DNA of 64,000 nucleotides from an uncultured Bacteroidota bacterium (lineage in GTDB: Bacteria > Bacteroidota > Bacteroidia > Chitinophagales > Chitinophagaceae), in assembly GCA_903824725.1 (NCBI GenBank), contig CAIJXU010000064.1:124001-188000 (forward strand), read 5' to 3'. The translations under genes and the position numbers were made by a program. This document shows positions 62,046-64,000 of this stretch, one piece after another. The notes beneath the pieces were generated by a model, which saw only the letters and a list, made by a program, of their open reading frames with translations, did no database searches and had not been told where the DNA came from. Each line of letters begins with the position of its first letter. Position 1 is the first letter of the stretch.

Positions 62046-62050
62046 CCTTA

Positions 62051-62686
62051 TTACAAACCCTCTGCATTTAATTTATTGTATTGGTCAATACAAGCCAACA
62101 CTTCATCTACGCCCGTTCTTTTTTCAGCACTCGTTACAAAGCCTTGTGGTAAAAATTGTAATTTTTCGTTTAAGATTTCGAAAAATGATTTTACATTTCG
62201 AGCAACCACTCCTGGTTTTTCTTTATCTGATTTGGTAAAAATAACAGTGTAGGGAATTTCCCAAAATACCAGTTGTTGTATAAATTCAATATCGATTTTT
62301 TGTGGGCTATGTCTACTATCAATAAGTACAAATACACGATTTAAATTTTCTCTTTTTCTCAAATAGTTTTCAATCATTTGCTCCCATCTTCGACGACTGC
62401 TTTGAGATACTTTAGCAAAGCCATATCCTGGCAAATCCACTATATACCATTTGTCTTGTTTCCCTTTGGCAACCGTATTGCTTGTAATTTCAAAATGGTT
62501 GATTAATTGTGTTTTACCTGGGGTACCCGATGTTTTAGCTAAGTTTTTTTGTTGACATAAGGCATTGATGATGGATGATTTTCCAACATTACTTCTTCCA
62601 ATGAATGCATATTCTGGCACATTCAATTTTGGACATTGATCAAAACTTGGACTGGAGATTAAATAAGTAGCCTTTACAATTTTCAT
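62051..62686 (-). CDS. engB: Ribosome biogenesis GTPase EngB (YihA/YsxC)
   Basis: 211 residues of the TrmE-Era-like GTPase group: G1 GRSNVGKSSIINAL (31-44), G2 in SGTPGKTQLINHF, G3 DLPGYGFAKVS, G4 TKSDKEKPG, and the terminal CPKLNVPEYAFIGRS leading segment. EngB acts in late 50S assembly and is usually essential. It is third in the run gpmI > haem-binding gene > engB, 13 bases after its neighbour. Confidence 0.95.
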   Translation of the reverse strand: MKIVKATYLISSPSFDQCPKLNVPEYAFIGRSNVGKSSIINALCQQKNLAKTSGTPGKTQLINHFEITSNTVAKGKQDKWYIVDLPGYGFAKVSQSSRRRWEQMIENYLRKRENLNRVFVLIDSRHSPQKIDIEFIQQLVFWEIPYTVIFTKSDKEKPGVVARNVKSFFEILNEKLQFLPQGFVTSAEKRTGVDEVLACIDQYNKLNAEGL

Positions 62687-62699
62687 ATTTTAAATAGCC

Positions 62700-63200
62700 C
62701 TATTTAGCAGGTGCTTTTTGTTTTTTTATCACTAAGCTATCTGCTGGATAGTGCGCCTTCAGTGAATCTCTAATGCTTTGACACCATTGCGTTAAAGTTT
62801 CTTTTTCGGCATCCGTTAATCTGGCTTCTTTGTGTATTAAAGTGTAAGAGGGCAATGGCATTTCGCCTTCTTTAATTTGCTCAATTACTTCCTCTAATTT
62901 ATGGTTTTGTTTTGCAATTCGATAACCTGCAAATTCATTAAAATTAAAATGGCGTTTGCCGTCTTTTATATGATCGTATAGCCAATAAGCAATGGGTTGA
63001 ATTTCGGCATAAAAAGGATAATTTGTATTGTTGGTATGGCAATCCGCACAGGCTTTACTAACAATTAATTTTACATTGTCTGGCATAGGGTACAATGTAG
63101 AGATATCTTTTTGCGTATCGCCTGAATTATTTTTTGTCGGGCGAATGACTTGTGCTATTACAAATAAGACAACAAGTACAAGGATGATTTTTTTTATCAT
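62700..63200 (-). CDS. Haem-binding domain protein (CxxCH)
   Basis: 166 residues. An N-terminal membrane anchor/signal (about 3-20), then KACADCHTNNTNYPFY with the CxxCH haem attachment motif (about 51-55), and the family block IQPIAYWLYDHIKDGKRHFNFNEF. It matches the Bacteroidota haem-binding domain family (Haem_bd). A periplasmic electron-transfer or haem-sensing role is inference. It lies 18 bases after gpmI. Confidence 0.85.
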   Translation of the reverse strand: MIKKIILVLVVLFVIAQVIRPTKNNSGDTQKDISTLYPMPDNVKLIVSKACADCHTNNTNYPFYAEIQPIAYWLYDHIKDGKRHFNFNEFAGYRIAKQNHKLEEVIEQIKEGEMPLPSYTLIHKEARLTDAEKETLTQWCQSIRDSLKAHYPADSLVIKKQKAPAK

Positions 63201-63218
63201 AAAAGTATTTTTATGCTG

Positions 63219-64000
63219 TTAAGTTAACACATTTCCTGTCATATCTTGAGGGATACTGATATCCATCATAGATAATATAGTAGGGGCGATATCACCTAGC
63301 TTACCCGATTGTAGAGTACCACTAGCATCTTGGTTAATCAAGAACAAAGGAACAAGATTTAAGGTATGGGCTGTATTGGGACTGCCATCAGCATTCATCA
63401 TAAAGTCGGCATTTCCATGATCTGCAGTTACAAGTAAAGTATATCCATTTTCTAAACCCGCTTTCGCTATTTTTTCGACACAAGCGTCCACCGTTTCTAC
63501 TGCTTTGATTACTGCAGAAAAGACACCTGTATGACCCACCATGTCTGCATTTGCATAATTGATGCATATGAAATCGGCTTGCCCCAATTGTATTTCAGGT
63601 AATAATTTATCTGTTAATTCTTGAGCGCTCATTTCGGGTTGCAAGTCGTAGGTAGCCACTTTAGGGGAGGCGGCCATGATTCGGGTTTCTCCTTCAAAGG
63701 GTTGTTCGCGTCCACCATTAAAAAAGAAAGTGACGTGTGGATATTTTTCAGTTTCAGCAATTCGAATTTGTTTTTTATGATGTTGTGCTAAAACATCACC
63801 AAGGGTGTTGACTAAATTATCATTTTCAAATAGGACATGCACTTTTTGAAAGGATTCATCATATCTCGTCATTGTGGTGTAATCAAGTGATAGTTTTTTC
63901 ATATCAAATGCAGGGAAATCTTGTTGTGTTAATACTTCTGTAATTTCTCTACAACGATCCGTTCTAAAATTAAAACACAATACAGCATCTCCTTCTTTAA
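63219..64000 (-). CDS. gpmI: Cofactor-independent phosphoglycerate mutase, C-terminal part (cut by window edge)
   Basis: The frame runs off the right edge; 261 codons are visible, of a family about 510 long. TFFFNGGREQPFEGETR, CINYANADMVGHTGVFSAVI and TADHGNADFM with the manganese ligands Asp/His/His belong to GpmI, which interconverts 3- and 2-phosphoglycerate in glycolysis. The apparent start at 63980 is an internal TTG codon; upstream codons continue the family sequence (GDAVLCFNFR). Confidence 0.94.
   Translation of the reverse strand, partial: KEGDAVLCFNFRTDRCREITEVLTQQDFPAFDMKKLSLDYTTMTRYDESFQKVHVLFENDNLVNTLGDVLAQHHKKQIRIAETEKYPHVTFFFNGGREQPFEGETRIMAASPKVATYDLQPEMSAQELTDKLLPEIQLGQADFICINYANADMVGHTGVFSAVIKAVETVDACVEKIAKAGLENGYTLLVTADHGNADFMMNADGSPNTAHTLNLVPLFLINQDASGTLQSGKLGDIAPTILSMMDISIPQDMTGNVLT

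Overview
The window comes from a low-GC Bacteroidota genome, most likely a Chitinophagaceae-type bacterium (Sediminibacterium-like; this placement is inference). Pointers are the type IX secretion/gliding genes gldK-L-M-N and a porT-like gene next to ubiE, three TonB-dependent receptors, bacillithiol synthase bshA, the Bacteroidota promoter -7 box TAnnTTTG in front of many genes, and Bacteroidota-restricted families such as DUF4271. The content is chromosomal. I see no prophage, insertion sequence, CRISPR array or rRNA. The only gene-free stretch longer than 300 bases (41468-41918) holds a cobalamin riboswitch leader.

Layout. 1-10.6 kb: a histone-H1-like Lys/Ala repeat protein, a CoA-binding protein, then a minus-strand run ubiE > porT > dihydroorotase > MutS-like > yifB in which the dihydroorotase gene is frameshifted; then rsgA, a gamma-carbonic-anhydrase-like protein, a class III aminotransferase and bshA. 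10.7-19.3 kb: an exported M28 peptidase, the C-terminal half only of carB, umuC and umuD (the UmuD-like protein has lost both catalytic residues), an exported SAM-hydroxide-adenosyltransferase-like protein and a TonB receptor. 19.4-25.4 kb: an amino-sugar-kinase/RapZ fusion with a MurU-like nucleotidyltransferase, an HGSNAT-like membrane acyltransferase, and rmlB-rmlC-rmlA without rmlD.

25.5-31.7 kb is the most interesting block: a CarH/LitR-type MerR regulator with a B12-binding domain, an intergenic region with paired TGTTTA/TAAACA sites, an ECF sigma factor, and crtI-crtB-idi-crtZ-crtY, enough to turn GGPP into a zeaxanthin-type pigment. It resembles the light-switched carotenoid loci (LitR/LitS, CarH/CarQ) of other phyla. 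A stand-alone tRNA-Arg(CCG) with its own promoter and terminator follows.

31.9-52.5 kb: an exported FAD oxidoreductase, a TonB receptor, a lipid kinase, a sulfatase, marC, a BtuB-like receptor under a cobalamin riboswitch whose leader can fold a hairpin over the start codon, an APC permease, a TolC/HlyD efflux pair without an inner-membrane pump, gpsA, hemW, DUF4271, hemD and a DUF255 thioredoxin-fold protein. 52.6-64 kb: the gldKLMN motor/secretion operon, uvrC (convergent, carrying the gld terminator inside its 3' coding end), a DUF2721 membrane protein behind an overlapping divergent promoter, an ABC exporter, a YkuK-like RNase H fold protein, engB, a haem-binding protein and the C-terminal part of gpmI, cut by the right edge.

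Start codons were moved inward where the longest frame used TTG/GTG or ran through a terminator and an internal ATG sat just behind an exact TAnnTTTG box (ubiE, carB half, lipid kinase, tolC, gpsA, hemW, DUF4271, ABC exporter).
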